Below, piece by piece: positions 13,201-25,927 of a stretch of 64,000 bases of DNA; positions within the stretch are counted from its first letter, which is position 1, and every line of letters starts with the position of its first letter. A program made the translations under genes and the position numbers. This stretch comes from Dipylidium caninum (Eukaryota > Platyhelminthes > Cestoda > Cyclophyllidea > Dipylidiidae). The notes under the pieces are model-generated. The model saw only the letters and a program-made list of their open reading frames with translations. It made no database searches and was not told the origin of the DNA. The stretch covers positions 992,001 to 1,056,000 of the forward strand of contig QEYB01000766.1 of NCBI GenBank assembly GCA_017562135.1. Reading direction: 5' to 3'.

Positions 13201-16200
13201 ACAGTTTGATGGCAAGTTGAAAAGGGGCTAATAAAAGAAGCACAGCATCTAATGCTAGGCTCCGTGGAATGCCATTTACAGAGGAGAGACTATGTCCAAA
13301 CTGAATTTGTAATTATAATATTTTGCGTTAAGAACATGTTATTACAACAGTAAAATGTTTGTTTGGATGCCACCGCACCACGACACTGGTCCGTTGGCCG
13401 AATCACCCATCAGACCAGACCGGTGGGGGCCGGTGGCCGCGTGCCCGTAACCGTGTTGACTTCCGTCAACCGGGGTGTGGAATCGTCCCCATCCACGTGG
13501 AAACGTGCATGCCCCAACTGCGTGTGTGGGCTCTCAAATGCAGTGAGGGGCGGCCAATCAGATTAAATCGGGTCAGGTCAGGACGGGGCGGGGCGGGGCG
13601 GGAGGGGCCTACTTCACTTTGTCCAACAAAGTCGCTCCGTCGCCAACGCCGCGCGCCTACGACCCAGCGACGACCACAGTGTTAGTCACAAGGTGGTTGC
13701 CCCACCAGTCCACGGCCCTCTCGACTGACCGACCGACCGCCTGAGTGACTGACTGACTGACTGTCAGCTTCGAAGTATTCGCCCTCACCTTCGCCACCGT
13801 CGCCAGCCTGCGGGCGGACCGGCGGCCGGGCAGACGGGTGGGCCGCGCGACGAGGCGGCAGAGGAGGGGAGGAGAGTGCGGCGTCGTGGAGGCGGTGAGC
13901 GCGCGGTCGTCGCTGGCACATAAGAAGCCTCGAAGCCAGACTGAAGTTCAGCTGTCAGCAATTTTATGACGACGAAGTGAAGCAGACACATAGTCGTGAG
14001 ACGATTCAATTGCACTGTCAAATCGTTCTTTGCAGAAGGCGAAATATATTTTCCTGGTGTTGGCAATTTATCATTTTTTACTCGAACTATCATGCTCGCC
14101 TCGACTAGAACGTCTTCCCACAGCGCCGATGTTGTAGGAACGCCGTGGCACGATTGGCAGAAATGTGCTGCAAATAATCCTAAAATGCCTCCAAAATCAC
14201 TGAGCCACCATCATCCCAAGAGTAAGTAGGGCGATTTTCAACAGGTCCCGTCCCACAACCGCATAATGTGATCGGTTTCTAAGTGACCAGCACAAACGGA
14301 CGTCGGGAGCAAGGGAAAGACTCCTCAAACCACGTTGCTAGGGCGATGGCTGGACTAGGAACAGCCCAAAGAACAACATGCATTGCGTTAGACGACTCAA
14401 AAGTGGTCTGCAAGCTGGTTAATGTTGGAGTGCAAGTGTTGCTGACTCTGACTCATTTGACGGTTGGCATGGAACCCTTCGAGCATCCGATCTCGTTGAC
14501 CACGTTACGGTGCTCCGTTAACTGTTGTGCATCAGTAGACTCAGGCCTCAGTGTAGCCCAAATCTTATTTTGAGACCACGTTGAGGCACAAAAGGCTTTT
14601 AGGCAGGGGTTGACGGGCGAAGGGGCAGTCCTCGGGCGGTCCACTGCGCGCAGCTGCGAAATCGAGGCAAAGATGCAAGTAAGGAAAAATAAAGGGGGGA
14701 ATTCGGAATAGGAGCTTAAAAGCTCGAGAAAAAGGGGTTCGGCGCTGCGCAGGACGAGGACATGCTAAAATGGGCGGGGGTAGAGAGTACACTGCGCACT
14801 TCGCTGGATGAACGAGGCCAGGGAGAGAAGCGCCTGTGACTGACACAGGAGAGTGGAGAAAAGGGGACAAGGCAGAGTGCCGTGACACCAAAGTCAGGTA
14901 TTTGAAGTACTCGTTAAGGAGGAGGAGGCAATTCCCTGGAGATGAGGAAAAACTCTCGAGGCAGGGATTCAAGGCCACAGCACACCCCCTCACAGGCAAT
15001 CGCACTCGACTGGGAGGCCGACCTGGCTGTGACGTCTCGACAAACGCGCACCAAGAAGTAGGATCAAAAGCTCCTGGAAATGTGAGAATGAAGCCCGATC
15101 ATAAATGGTCTTTTAGAGGATGATTTAACCAAAAATCTTTCATGGCTGTCGAACTATTGTTGAGACAAACTGCAACCGCGAAATCAGTCGTCTAAGTAAA
15201 CTACGACGCCGCAGAGGCGAGGGTTCACTGAGACTGGGCGTTGTGGCAAGAGCTGTGCATTTCACGGATGTTGAAGGAGTTTCAAAAAAAGGCGGAAATC
15301 GGACATCTTTCAGCGGACATGAGTGAAGCGGCGAAGAGGGCTACAAGCACACCGGGGTGTAACCGCGTTGAAGGCTTCTGTCCCACTGTTTTGCAGCGGT
15401 AAAGCAATTTTGACCGGATATAAAATAATGTGTTCCATGTTTATAAAATGCAGTTGTGCGCGAGAGCACACAACTAACGGGCTAACGGGCCAGAAGGAGA
15501 AGTTGGCACACGAACGACCACAGGGGTTCTTGACAGGCTGTGGAGACAACAATGACGGTAAGTGATTAACGCAAGGTTTTGCAGTCAAGCCAAGTTTTTG
15601 AACTCGAAAAAAAGGGATTCGAATTCCCACCTCAATCCCTGAGTCGGCAGTCAGGATCGGGAGAGACGCATCTCACGTCTGTGGAGGAAAAGAGCGTGAA
15701 AGAGGAAGGCGATTTAAATAAAGGTAGCTACCGGGCGGCTATGGACAGCAACCCACTGAGACAAACAAGCAGGGCATGTGCACAGAGGGGACGGAAAATG
15801 AAACCCCTCGCTCCAATTACTCAGTGGTCCAACAACTACATCCGCTGTGATCTTAGCACTTGAGAATATAGGACTACTACCGCTAAGGCATAAGTTCATC
15901 ATGATGGCAAATCTAGGAGCGAGCTGAGGCAGGAAAGGAGAAGGAGAGAGAACAAATGTTTCTCCTTGTTACGAGATTACTCGGTGCAGTTTCGGAGATC
16001 TTTCGATGTCATGGATAAAATAACACGTTCTCGAGACCGATGTTAGAAGTACACAAATTTGTAGAATGGGAAATGTAACCTTTTTGGGGAAAAAAGAAGT
16101 ACTATTCCTGCCCGACGGGTGGTGCGAGACGAAGGAAAGCCGTGACGTGCAGACGAGGCTAGGGCGCTTAAAGCGAACGGTCGGATGAGGAGACGAGAGT

Positions 16201-19200
16201 GGGGGGGGGGTGAAGGCAGACTCCGCCGCTCCCCCAAGCAAGGCGTGGCTCAGTTGACAGGGCGCTTGCGGTCGAGTGCGCTAATTATAGGCTCAAACTT
16301 GTGTATTTGAGGATGGAGGCAAGACGATTGATCGCGTACGGAAGAGAACATGAACCTGAGTCCTCCCAAAGTCGCCGGGAGAGGAACAGGCCTGCCGTCC
16401 CGTCTGTTATCCCCCTCAAAAGCAAGGAAGAGTAGCGTAGTCCACAAAAAGCCCGTTACACCACAATATCCGTCCATGCTTTCGCGACAAAGAGACGACC
16501 GAGTGTGACTACAAGTTCGCAAACGGCATTGTCCATGCTTTGGGAGGAAAAAAACGGATCGAGTGTATTATTCGACTCTACCTCAAGTAAGCAAGCACAG
16601 CAACAAGATAGACTTCAGACTAAATGTGTGGTTTCACTGGTTCCCATCTGCTTAAATTCGAACGAGAGGAAACGAGGCAGTTTAATCCCTCGCATGCAAA
16701 GTACAGAAGGACTTTTTACTTTTGCGTAATTGGAGGGAAAAGAAAAATGTTCCACAAAGGCCATTTGTTGGAGAAGTGAAATTAGAGTGACGAGAGCTGA
16801 ATGACTTCAAAGTGCGCGGGTCGAGCCGCTCCTTCAGTCCGCCACCCTCCACGCGAGTCGGCTACGTTGGGGGCGGGTGCCTCAAGTGGCTTCACGCATG
16901 CACCGAATTCGTGTGCGTTCTCAAGTGCCCCCAACGATCGCGGCGCACGCGAAGTCAAGGCACCGAAATGCCTCCAACGGGGAGGAATTCGCCCCCTCCC
17001 TCCTGCCTCGCTCGCGTCTCTCCCCCAACCGACGGTGGACGGGGGAGAGGGGGGGGAGAGTTTGAAATGCTGCTTTGTGGCCGATGGGTTACATTGACTC
17101 TTACGAGGAAATAATCAAGCGCCGTCTTAACGAAACGGAGATTGTATGAAGCGCGCGTCGACTACTGACGATGACAGTTTTGTTTGTGCATTGTGTATCG
17201 AGTGCTGAATAAAAGTGCAGAATGGCCGAACAAACGTCATCACGCCTTCAGGCCTAATTTAAGCGAGAGGGGAGGTTGGTGGGGCTCGCAAGCGAAGAGA
17301 AGACAGTATAAGGGGTTTCTGACCCCCGTCAAAGCGGTTTGGTTCGTTTCGAAGGTAAGGCAAAATAGAGTCCTCAAAGTTCGGGAACACAACAGTCACA
17401 AGACCTAAAAATCACTCCGTACGCATATTTCTGGCTCTAGTGACACGCGTTAAAGCCTGCTTAGGGAGAGTCGGGTTTGTCAAGTGCCAATTAGTCGAAA
17501 AAGGTTCATCACTATTAAGACACGGTTAAACGAAAAGGCGCATTATCTCCTGCACCCAGCTCCTTCGTTCTTCTCATTCGGTATTCGAGCCGAAGTGACT
17601 GCAAACCTACGGACTCGTGAAAGACTGTCATTAAAGGAAGTGGTAAGGAATGACGGGGAAAGAGCCCTCACAACCAACCATTCCGCGAGGGATTTCGGGT
17701 CCCCACATTCTCCGAAGAGTCCATCACTCCTGTAAAACCACCCAGTTCTACGTGCTCCAATGGGGGAGTTGACGCCATATCACAGCAAAAGTCATGACGG
17801 CAGATATGGTCTGCTGTGCAGCGGTTCTGCAATGCCTACAACGGAAGTGAGACTCCAAACTACACAGTTTTCGAATAGTCGAGTGAGGAGTGTTTGCAAT
17901 ATAGACGACCTTCGGAATCCGAGGGAGAGAGAGAGGAGGAGGACAAGTGATTCAGTGCGGGAGGAAGAGGAAGAGGGCGACGGAGTCGAGTCAGGATCCG
18001 CTAGAAAAGGCATTCCGAATTTGCAAGTGTGCGCGTGGTTTTGTGCAAAGTGAAGCCATTTAAAGGCCTGAGGCGAAGTGGTGAACCGGTGCTGAAGAGG
18101 GAAAGAAGCGAGGCGCTAGAAAACCACGCCGATTCAACTGCACCCCCATGCAAAAGGCTTCTCCTTGAGCGACACCACTGCGTCCAAGAGGCCCTCGAGA
18201 CAGTCCATTTGAGCTGTAGACAGTCACCAGGAGAATAGCAACACTTTATTTGCTTCATTGGAAATACGGGCGGGGTAAGGAAATGTCTAGCAATACAGGA
18301 AAAGAAATTAGCTTTATTCGTACACACCTCCTTTCCATCTGAAGAGGAAACTGTGATCAAATAGGGAGAAGAAAGCGCGTGAAAAGGAAGCATAAATTTA
18401 GACTAAATTCGCTCTCCTCTCAACTGAACAAATTGGGACGAAAACGGCGCCAATCTATAGACACTTCTTACTACTCACGTATCCCAGATATCAAGTTAAA
18501 AAACCACTCACCAAGCGGTTTTTTGACAGAGTTGAGTGATTACCGAGTGCAAACTCTTTGAGGATTTCCTGTCAGTCGCAAAAAAGTCTCGCAACTTCAG
18601 GATGCATGTGATAAAAAGCGAGTTTGTGGAAACGATTTGGAGGGCATTTGGAGTGAGATTATGGGGCGGTGTAAGGGGGTGTAAAACGCAAACGGGGTGG
18701 AATGCATGAGGTGAATCCAATCGTGAGCCCTGAGCTGTGGCCGCCCGAGATGCACTTCGGACATCGCGACCGGCGTACTTCCAACTGGCATGGGCTGCCT
18801 CGATTGAGTTCTCCCCTCCCAACGGCACAATTACCCCACTTGGCACTGAATTCTACCCTGCTGGCATCCCTGCTAAGGCCGTTCGTAATCGCCAATTCAC
18901 TTCGATACCGAATAACAGAGATCAATTTTACCTATGAGAAAGGAGAATCACAAAAATATTTCTCTGCCTCGACAGTCTTAGTGGTTTTTTAACAGGAATT
19001 TTAATTACAAGGCGACGTGATCACCGCGTGTTAAGAGTAGGTCTTATCTACAACCGTGACTAGACTAAAGACATTTCAATTTTGCACCAAACACTTCAGA
19101 TTTGGATTGTCCGCCACCAGGGATCTGATGCAGCGGAAGTGCCTCCGTCCAGAGTGTAAGGAGGGGAGGCCAGTCAACAGCCAGACGCATGTCTCACTGT

Positions 19201-20470
19201 CAGGAGGGCATCCGATTACGAAGCGGTAGCATCGGCCATTAGTAAACAACAACACGAGTGTGTGTGTGTGTGTGATGGAAAGAGCAAAAAGCGCCAAAAC
19301 GGCCTTTACCCTAATTACTTAAAAGTGTGTGCATGATTTTGTGACGGGAAAAGAGTTGGGGGTGGGAGTAGTTTCACATCCTCCTCCACCGCGGTAAGCA
19401 AATTACTTGGCAATGAGCCATGAAAAGACAACCCGCCACCCCCCCGCCCCTCCTAGAAAAAAAAGAAAATAAAAAAGAGAGAAGCGTGAAAGCAGCCCAA
19501 CAATCGCCTGTCTGCCATGGACAGGAGGGAGCCCAGGCTATAAAAAAAAAACAATTATGCGACACGTTTTATTGTCGTACTAATCGCTCGCATGTGTGGC
19601 TCGTGAAGCACACGGCCGAATGACGATAGTCCGCTTTCGCGGAAGCAAGTCGAACATGCGGTAGTCGCATTGCGTGCAACTTTAAACGCGTCAGTGAAAC
19701 TTCAAAGCTATTGTAAATGTTAGACGGGAGGAAAGGCAAAGCCTTTCTTGCCTCGTCACTACGCACTCACCCATCATACGCAGATGCATGGTGGTGATGG
19801 GGTTGAATGATCCACACGCGACGAGGACCACAGGCTCGGGGACAACAGACTGCCATGAGCAGCAGCAGCAGCAGCAGTCACTGCGATCTGTCACTGGCTC
19901 CTGGTCCTCCTCGTTCCGCTCCACCTTGGCGGGTGGGGGCAGTGTTCCCCCGCCTGCAGTACACGTCGACGCCTCTTCTTCATTCGACGAAGTGGAAACC
20001 GCCCCTTCTACGGACCTCAAATCCCTCGGCCGCTTCCCACGACCGGATGAACAGCGTTTGGGTGACATCACTGTCAATTTGGCTGCAGGATCACGGGGAG
20101 ACGTAGATGAGGAAGAATAGGAATATGAGGAAGAGGAGGAAGAGGCGGTATCCTCTGTGGAGGAATAGGAGGACGAGTCGTAAGAAGATACGGTTCCGGT
20201 AGTGGAAGAAGAGGAGGAGTGAGCGGAAGAATCGTTGGGGGAAGAAGAAGATGGTGAAGAAGAAGTGGACACAGACATGGGGCTGGAGTTTGAGGTAGAA
20301 TATGGGAGACTACGAGCACGTTCCCTGCCGAGGACGGGCGCACCATTGCCAGTGGTTGTATCGGCAGAGGCAACAAAGACCACAGTATCTAGGGAGGTGA
20401 GACTGCTGGAGGCAGACTGATTACTATTGGAGCGCAGCAGCTGACAAACATCCTGGCGGGACTGGTTCAT
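7288..20470 (-). CDS. NMNAT: Nicotinamide/nicotinate-nucleotide adenylyltransferase (NMNAT)
   Basis: The enzyme makes NAD (or NaAD) and pyrophosphate from ATP and NMN (or NaMN). Exons: 20470-19771, 13187-12744, 9983-9724, 9454-9353 and 7695-7288; all phases agree, giving 637 residues. The nucleotidyltransferase motif GSFNPITTMH is at residues 220-229, followed by LLSPVSDAYTKDGL, GGDLLESFATPNLW, DYGIICVSR and the second ATP motif as S517-A-T519-L-V-R522, so the catalytic set looks intact. The ATG is preceded two codons upstream by an in-frame TGA, which fixes the start. Unusual: about 213 residues precede the catalytic core, very rich in Ser with Tyr/Asp and ending in Cys199-204; human NMNATs begin almost at the core. 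About 30 extra residues follow ELARD. The C-terminal ~70 residues are Pro/Arg-rich and unmatched. Intron 1 is 6.6 kb and carries the right repeat copy; intron 4 ends in a (GT)n tract. Confidence 0.93.
7696..7716. repeat. Short (AC)n tract at the NMNAT intron 4 acceptor
   Basis: Read on the gene's strand, a run of alternating GT directly precedes the acceptor AG of the last NMNAT exon and takes the place of a usual pyrimidine tract. Length variation here could affect splicing; that is inference. Confidence 0.6.
13365..13950 (+). repeat. Right copy of the dispersed inverted repeat, in NMNAT intron 1
   Basis: Near-identical to the reverse complement of 2738-3316, beginning at ggatgccaccgcacc and ending at ctgaagttca. 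It lies about 180 bases upstream, on the gene's strand, of NMNAT exon 2. It keeps the CACGTG palindrome, the GTTGAC/GTCAAC hairpin and the CCAATCA word, with an expanded ggggc run. The two copies face opposite ways, so a transcript crossing both could fold into a long hairpin. Confidence 0.85.
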
Positions 20471-21176
20471 CCTTCATGTGGTCATACTGCGTCCCGCCAA
20501 ACGCCTGCCGCAAGGAGAAATCGCAAAAGCCATCACTGCTTTTTTAAGATTACACCATGCTGCTTACAACACTCTCAAGTGCAAATGCCTGCTCAGCACC
20601 TCACGAACATGCTTGTCACCGGGTTTGGCTCTCAAGACGGTCGTGCACTCATCACATGCAACCTGTGCCTGCTGGCATCGACAGCTGGAGAAATCGCCTT
20701 CAGTCTCCTTCTCCTCCTTCTCAGACGGAAATCAGCAGTGTTCCACCGAACGTTCACTCATTTACCTTCAGACTACACCAACTTCCCAGCCTCTTTCCTC
20801 ACCCATTCTAGTCGGCATTCCTTTAATCGCACAGGGAATTAGGACAATAGTGTGTGGGAATTTGGTGATGAAAGGAATTCACCTGAAAGTTTTGGAGACT
20901 GAGGACAACGAAGAAGCCTTATTGTCTGAGGCGGTGGAGAGGGCACAAATGCACCTTTCGATCCCATTATGCATGTAGAATGTTAAGGACAAAGACTGAG
21001 AGGAACCGATATTACGCAAGGGAGAGAGGGCAAGAAGGAGTGGGAAAGCGGTCTAATCGGAAATACTAGTTACACATATTCATGCATCAAGATTCATGCA
21101 GAACATGAAATCAAAAAAAGAGTATTTGTAGCAAAAAGCATTTTCATTTTAAACAATTTGTACAAAAGAAGCGTTC

Positions 21177-23241
21177 TTAAGCAACCTCATCCGTTGTTTT
21201 GGGATCGGAACCATCAATGAATGAGGCAATGGTTTCAGAAGTGAGAAGTTCACCGGAGGGCGGTGAAGCGAAAACTGCCATACTACCACTCTTCACCTCC
21301 CCCAGATCCACTTCGGCAGGGATGCAGAACCATTCGACACGGAGGCCTTCAAAATCACGTTCACCCTCTGTCTTGAGGGGTGCATAGGATCTAAAGGGCT
21401 GGAGATGGGCCAGGCAGGGGACTTCCGCGATCCCAGCGCGCGGCTTCAAGGGACAGGAGAGAAAAGTGAGGCGGTTGATTGCATCACAATGCCAGTTACA
21501 CGCGATCACACCCTCGGCTAAGGCAACCGGGCAATGAGGAAGGAAAATTAGGGTCGACCGGTCCTTAGGAAGAGGGTATCGACCCTCCAAGTTCGAGGAT
21601 AAAATCTAAAAAACAATCGGGAACGAGTGTAGTGAACAGATAGTAATAGATCATGTGTTTTAAATAAATACTTCTTTACTTAAATGAATTCTACAATCTT
21701 ACGCACCGTTTATTCGGAAAAAAATAGACAAGTTTATTCCTCCACGAAAATAACTACTCTTTTTGGCACCTTTATTACCATTAATTAACAACTTTCGCCA
21801 ATATACCAGTGATCACTTCCGGAATAATTGTTTAGCTAACACGATGTCGTTCCCCAAGGGCAAACATGTGGGTTAAAATCGGTCTTAACTGCAGTTACAG
21901 GGGGAAGGGAGGGGAAGGGAAATAAAATTTGTGGGAAAGTCGTTGGGAGGTCCCCATGGCCTACGGCGAGCGACTTTCTATTTCAACATTTGCTGTGCTA
22001 ACAAATCAAGTCGACAGACCTTTTTATCTTTATTTTAACCAGCCATGAGCCTGAAGAAATAAGTCAGTAAGTTTACGGATCCAAATTTCGAGATTTACTT
22101 GTGACATACCGGTTGCAACAGATTGTTTCTCTTACTATGAATTAGGATATTAATTAGCTTCTGTCAATAAAATATAATGATCAAGTCGACAGTAAACAAT
22201 TAAGTTGAGATATTCTCTCGTTTGCTGCTCGCAATTTCGTGAAACGCCCTCATCAATGCCATCGTCAAATGTGGTTCTAACAGAACCTAATATAAAAGCG
22301 TTCAAGAACCGCATAACAATTAAAACCTCCATGGTCGGAAAAATGTAAAAACTCATATATCTCAATTACATTATTTAAATGTAATAACTTTAGTCAATCA
22401 AACATTGGTTTTGTCCTCTTAACCATAATTTAAGTGCTGTTTAACAGGGAAACAAATGAAAAAAACTAATTTGCCTTGAACAGGACACTGGGTTTTCAGT
22501 TTTCGTAATACCGGCCGTTGGTGCCTACGTTCTCCTGTCAATTTCGTGTGTGCATACGCCGATAGCGGCGTAGTTGAGAAAAGCCACACAGGGGAATTCA
22601 GAGCAAACAACTCACACAAAAGCCTAGACTTCTGATAAAATCCCTTGAGGTCGTTTTGAGCAAAGGGTCGTAAATAAACGTTTTGTCAGGCGAAAAGATG
22701 CGTCCAGAGGTTTGAACGAGAGCAACAAGAAAGCGAGTTGACAAAGACTCGCCTTGTCAACCGCAGGGTTGCCAAGACCAAGGCAGAGTAGGAGCGCGTT
22801 GCCACCGGGGCGAAAACGTGGGCGCAACTGCGCGAGTACGGGTGCAACAAGAGAAGTAGGGCGGAGAGACCTGGAGAGCGCAGCATCGAACTTGGCTCGG
22901 AGGACAGAAGGACTATCGTCTGGCAAGCTGAGCACCGTTCGCCTCCCACTACCTTCGGTGGAGGAAACGGGCAAGGTGATAGTGAAGGGTGCTGTGTAGC
23001 CCTTTGCCTTAAGACGCCGACGCATACCCTGCAAAAAAATTTTAAATAAATGACTATGTTATACAAACAAAAGTTGGTCTTTTCAATAAGAACGAGGAAA
23101 TCTGAAAAAAATTGATTAAAGACCAACGAAGGTTCAAGGATAATTTACCTTCGAAAGAGCGCATGTCCACCCCTCCTCATCCTCACTTTCAATTTGAGGT
23201 TTTGGGGCAGGAAAACTTTGACAAACCTTCCTGCTTCGCAT
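21177..23241 (-). CDS. SRRD: SRR1-like protein (SRRD family), frame break in exon 2
   Basis: SRR1-domain proteins are linked to heme-dependent and circadian regulation; the biochemical role is poorly defined. Exons: 23241-23149 (ATG, 31 codons), 23028-22616 and 21605-21177 (stop). Family landmarks in order: LGLGNPAVDK followed by CQLAFLLL, FIYDPLLKTTSRDF, LEGRYPLPKDRSTLIFLPHC, CNWHC and VEWFCIPAE. Both junctions are phase 0, yet exon 2 is 413 bases. The frame coding CQLAFLLL differs from the frame coding FIYDPLL, with the change between about 22682 and 22740. No AG lies between the two parts, so an intron does not explain it. It is either an assembly or sequencing indel or a disabling mutation. 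The flanking sequence is otherwise well conserved, so an error is more likely. The gene diverges from OGG1. Confidence 0.82.
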
Positions 23242-25927
23242 TTTTCGAAACGAGAAGAATTTAAGCTAGTTCAAGGACCTAAAGTCATGGGAAAAATGAT
23301 GTTTACTAATCATTTTCAAATTCACTGGAATCCACATTTTTGGAATGTGTGTTTGTAAATTTCGACGTAAATCTGGTTGCACAAGTGATTGAGTGACAAC
23401 CGAAGGGTCAATGTTAAATAAAAGACATTTAAATCACCTAATAAAAACCGAAATGTTTTTACAATAATAGCGAATAATAGTAGATGCATCCTGGGTACTC
23501 CCTCAGGAGGTATACCTTAACAGGTCAAAGAATTCTCAGATTTAGAAAGCCTATTAAAATTTACGGACGTGAATTCTTGAATTGCTCCCTCTCACAGAAA
23601 CTAAACCGAGATTAGCATAACAAAACTACCACACCGGAATGAATTTTAAACGGATTTGACAGAAACAATAAAGATGGGAGCCTCCTAAAGTATTTCAATG
23701 AGAAGCCTGCCGAGAACAGTGCAAACACGATATAGCATAAGTTTACAGAATGAAACTGTTTAGTACTTCTCCACCAAAGTCATAGACTACAATGTTAGGA
23801 CTGATTAAGATTGATCGAAAAACATGAAAAACGATAGTTCAAATAACAACAAAGAACATCTATAATAAAAAAACAAAATTCCAAATGATTACTTGTAACA
23901 AACTATTCATGGTGATTAGCCACAAATCATCGCAAATAATGTGGTACAAGTGGACAAAAACTAGGCCGAAATTCTTCAACAAATATATCTCTATTAGTTC
24001 ATGGAGGAAAACCAAAAACGAATGAATCTTATGCTCAGGACAGTACAAATAGATTAGGCGCAGAAGACATGGTTAATGGGAATGTGATTCCATCAAACTG
24101 AACTATTCGCATATGTTAAAACTTGAGTGGAAAAAATGCGGCAAAATTAGAGAACAGAAAAAGACGAAATTGTTACTGGGGATGGAAAGAAAAGAGAATT
24201 TTGGCACATGAGTTCAAATATTGCGGTCGAAGACGCGTTGCCGGCAAAGCACGCGCATTCGAGAAGCAAAATATACTAAGGTGACATATCGGTTATGCTA
24301 CCTGCGGTACAAAACATGCCTGTCACCGATAATATATGAAGAGGATCAAACGTTTCTAAAGCACCGGCTTCAAGGTTGATAATCAAAGGGTATAATACCT
24401 CAAATTGGGCCTTCAATGATGCGAAAACAAAACAACCAAAAAACCCTCTACAAAAACCCCAAAGTAAAACATTTGTGTTAAACATGAAAAACTAAAAAAA
24501 GGAATAACATGGACAATCAAGAAGCATCCAACTGACATCAAGAAGGAAAGGAAAAATGCACGGAATACACCTAGCAAAGGATTCATAAGTTCATTAAAAT
24601 TGATCTATTGCGAAAATGCGACAAGACTGCGTTTATCGTTAGAACGGGGTCTTAAAATTATAAGGGCACAATCCGTACCGAACAAGTCGAAAGGTGCATA
24701 TACAAATTGGGCTAGAGAGGCGGCTGCACAACCTAAGGAGAAATGTGGAACAAATGCTTAAGCCAATACAAGAAAAACGATGAATAAATCAAACAATGTT
24801 AAGGTTGATCTTCAATATGCAACTCGTTAAAAGCGATTTAATTAATCGCTTTTTTAAACTTAGGTTAAAATTTTTTGCCGGGCTTGCAGCATTTTGAGTA
24901 GGCGATTGTGTCAGCTTAACCAAAATACCGAAAGGTCAAGAAAATTCCATTGACAGAATCCAATTTTTGTTTCTTAATCGTGGTCAATTAATAGTGTATG
25001 CCGTTATTCATGGTAATTGCCGGGCACGCAAATGTTCGCTAACGGCCGGTGCTATATCGATATATTTCCCTATAGGTTAGCCTTGTCGGAATAGCAGCCA
25101 CACATTATCTGATTCAATCCCAATTCCAAATTTTGTGCAGACATGCAATGGAACTAAGATTTCACCGCTCTGCTTCAACCAGCGCAGAGATCTCTAACAG
25201 AGCTAGTTCGGCCTCAAGTTTTATCACCCCACATTAGCACGAACTTTCTGATTAATTCCGCGTGTGTTCAGATCTGTCAATTCTTCGATTAATTTTGTTG
25301 CTTTATTACTGCCTAAGTCGGGATGCACGAAGGACCGCACATGCTCTACTTATTCCCCTGAGTTAGTGGGTGGAAGAGGCATTAGAAGGGCACCAGCACA
25401 AATTGCAAATTCGAACGCATGCTGCGATGCTTGTCCTGCCTTCGGGTAGGCCGAAGGCAATCGGTTCAACTTAATTACTCTTTTCCACACGATATGCGAG
25501 GCAACCCCTAATTTTAAAATTTTTGGGAAATTCCTCCAGTATGTAAACAATTTTTTGCTTCGTCTCTGCTAAATAACTTTTACGTTCCTCTGCTTACACC
25601 AAATAAGGCATATGTTATATTTTGGGACGAAGCTATCTTTAGGTGCGTTTGATTCTTTGCTGTTCTGTATTCCAAACTGTTCTTCCATCCCGTATTTCTG
25701 ATTAATTCTTTTTTGTGATGATACGTTGGAGGTCGTGTTTTTTGCGACAGCGCCTATTATGGCCAACAGTCATGCTTTCGCGCGTGGTGGGTTTGTTCGT
25801 TTTTTTCTCAAAATAGCCTGCTGGCAACATATCCCAATTTCGTTTCTTTATTTCTGCATATTGTCAGTTTCGTGTACCAATTAATTTTTTTTTGTATTCT
25901 AACATCTTTCCTCCATTTCCCTCCCAG
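23242..25927. other. AT-rich stretch, no gene recognised
   Basis: About 2.7 kb of AT-rich sequence between the divergent SRR1-like and OGG1 genes. The first OGG1 exon and both promoters probably lie here, but I could not fix them. A candidate OGG1 start, an ATG near 25759 reading MANSHAFA, would need a weak GTGGTG donor. I see no other exon chain. Confidence 0.4.

Noticed and set aside
20478..20978. A 166-codon plus-strand frame starting 8 bases from the NMNAT ATG
   Set aside because: No recognisable family; it overlaps what should be the NMNAT promoter and leader, so it is more likely a chance frame.
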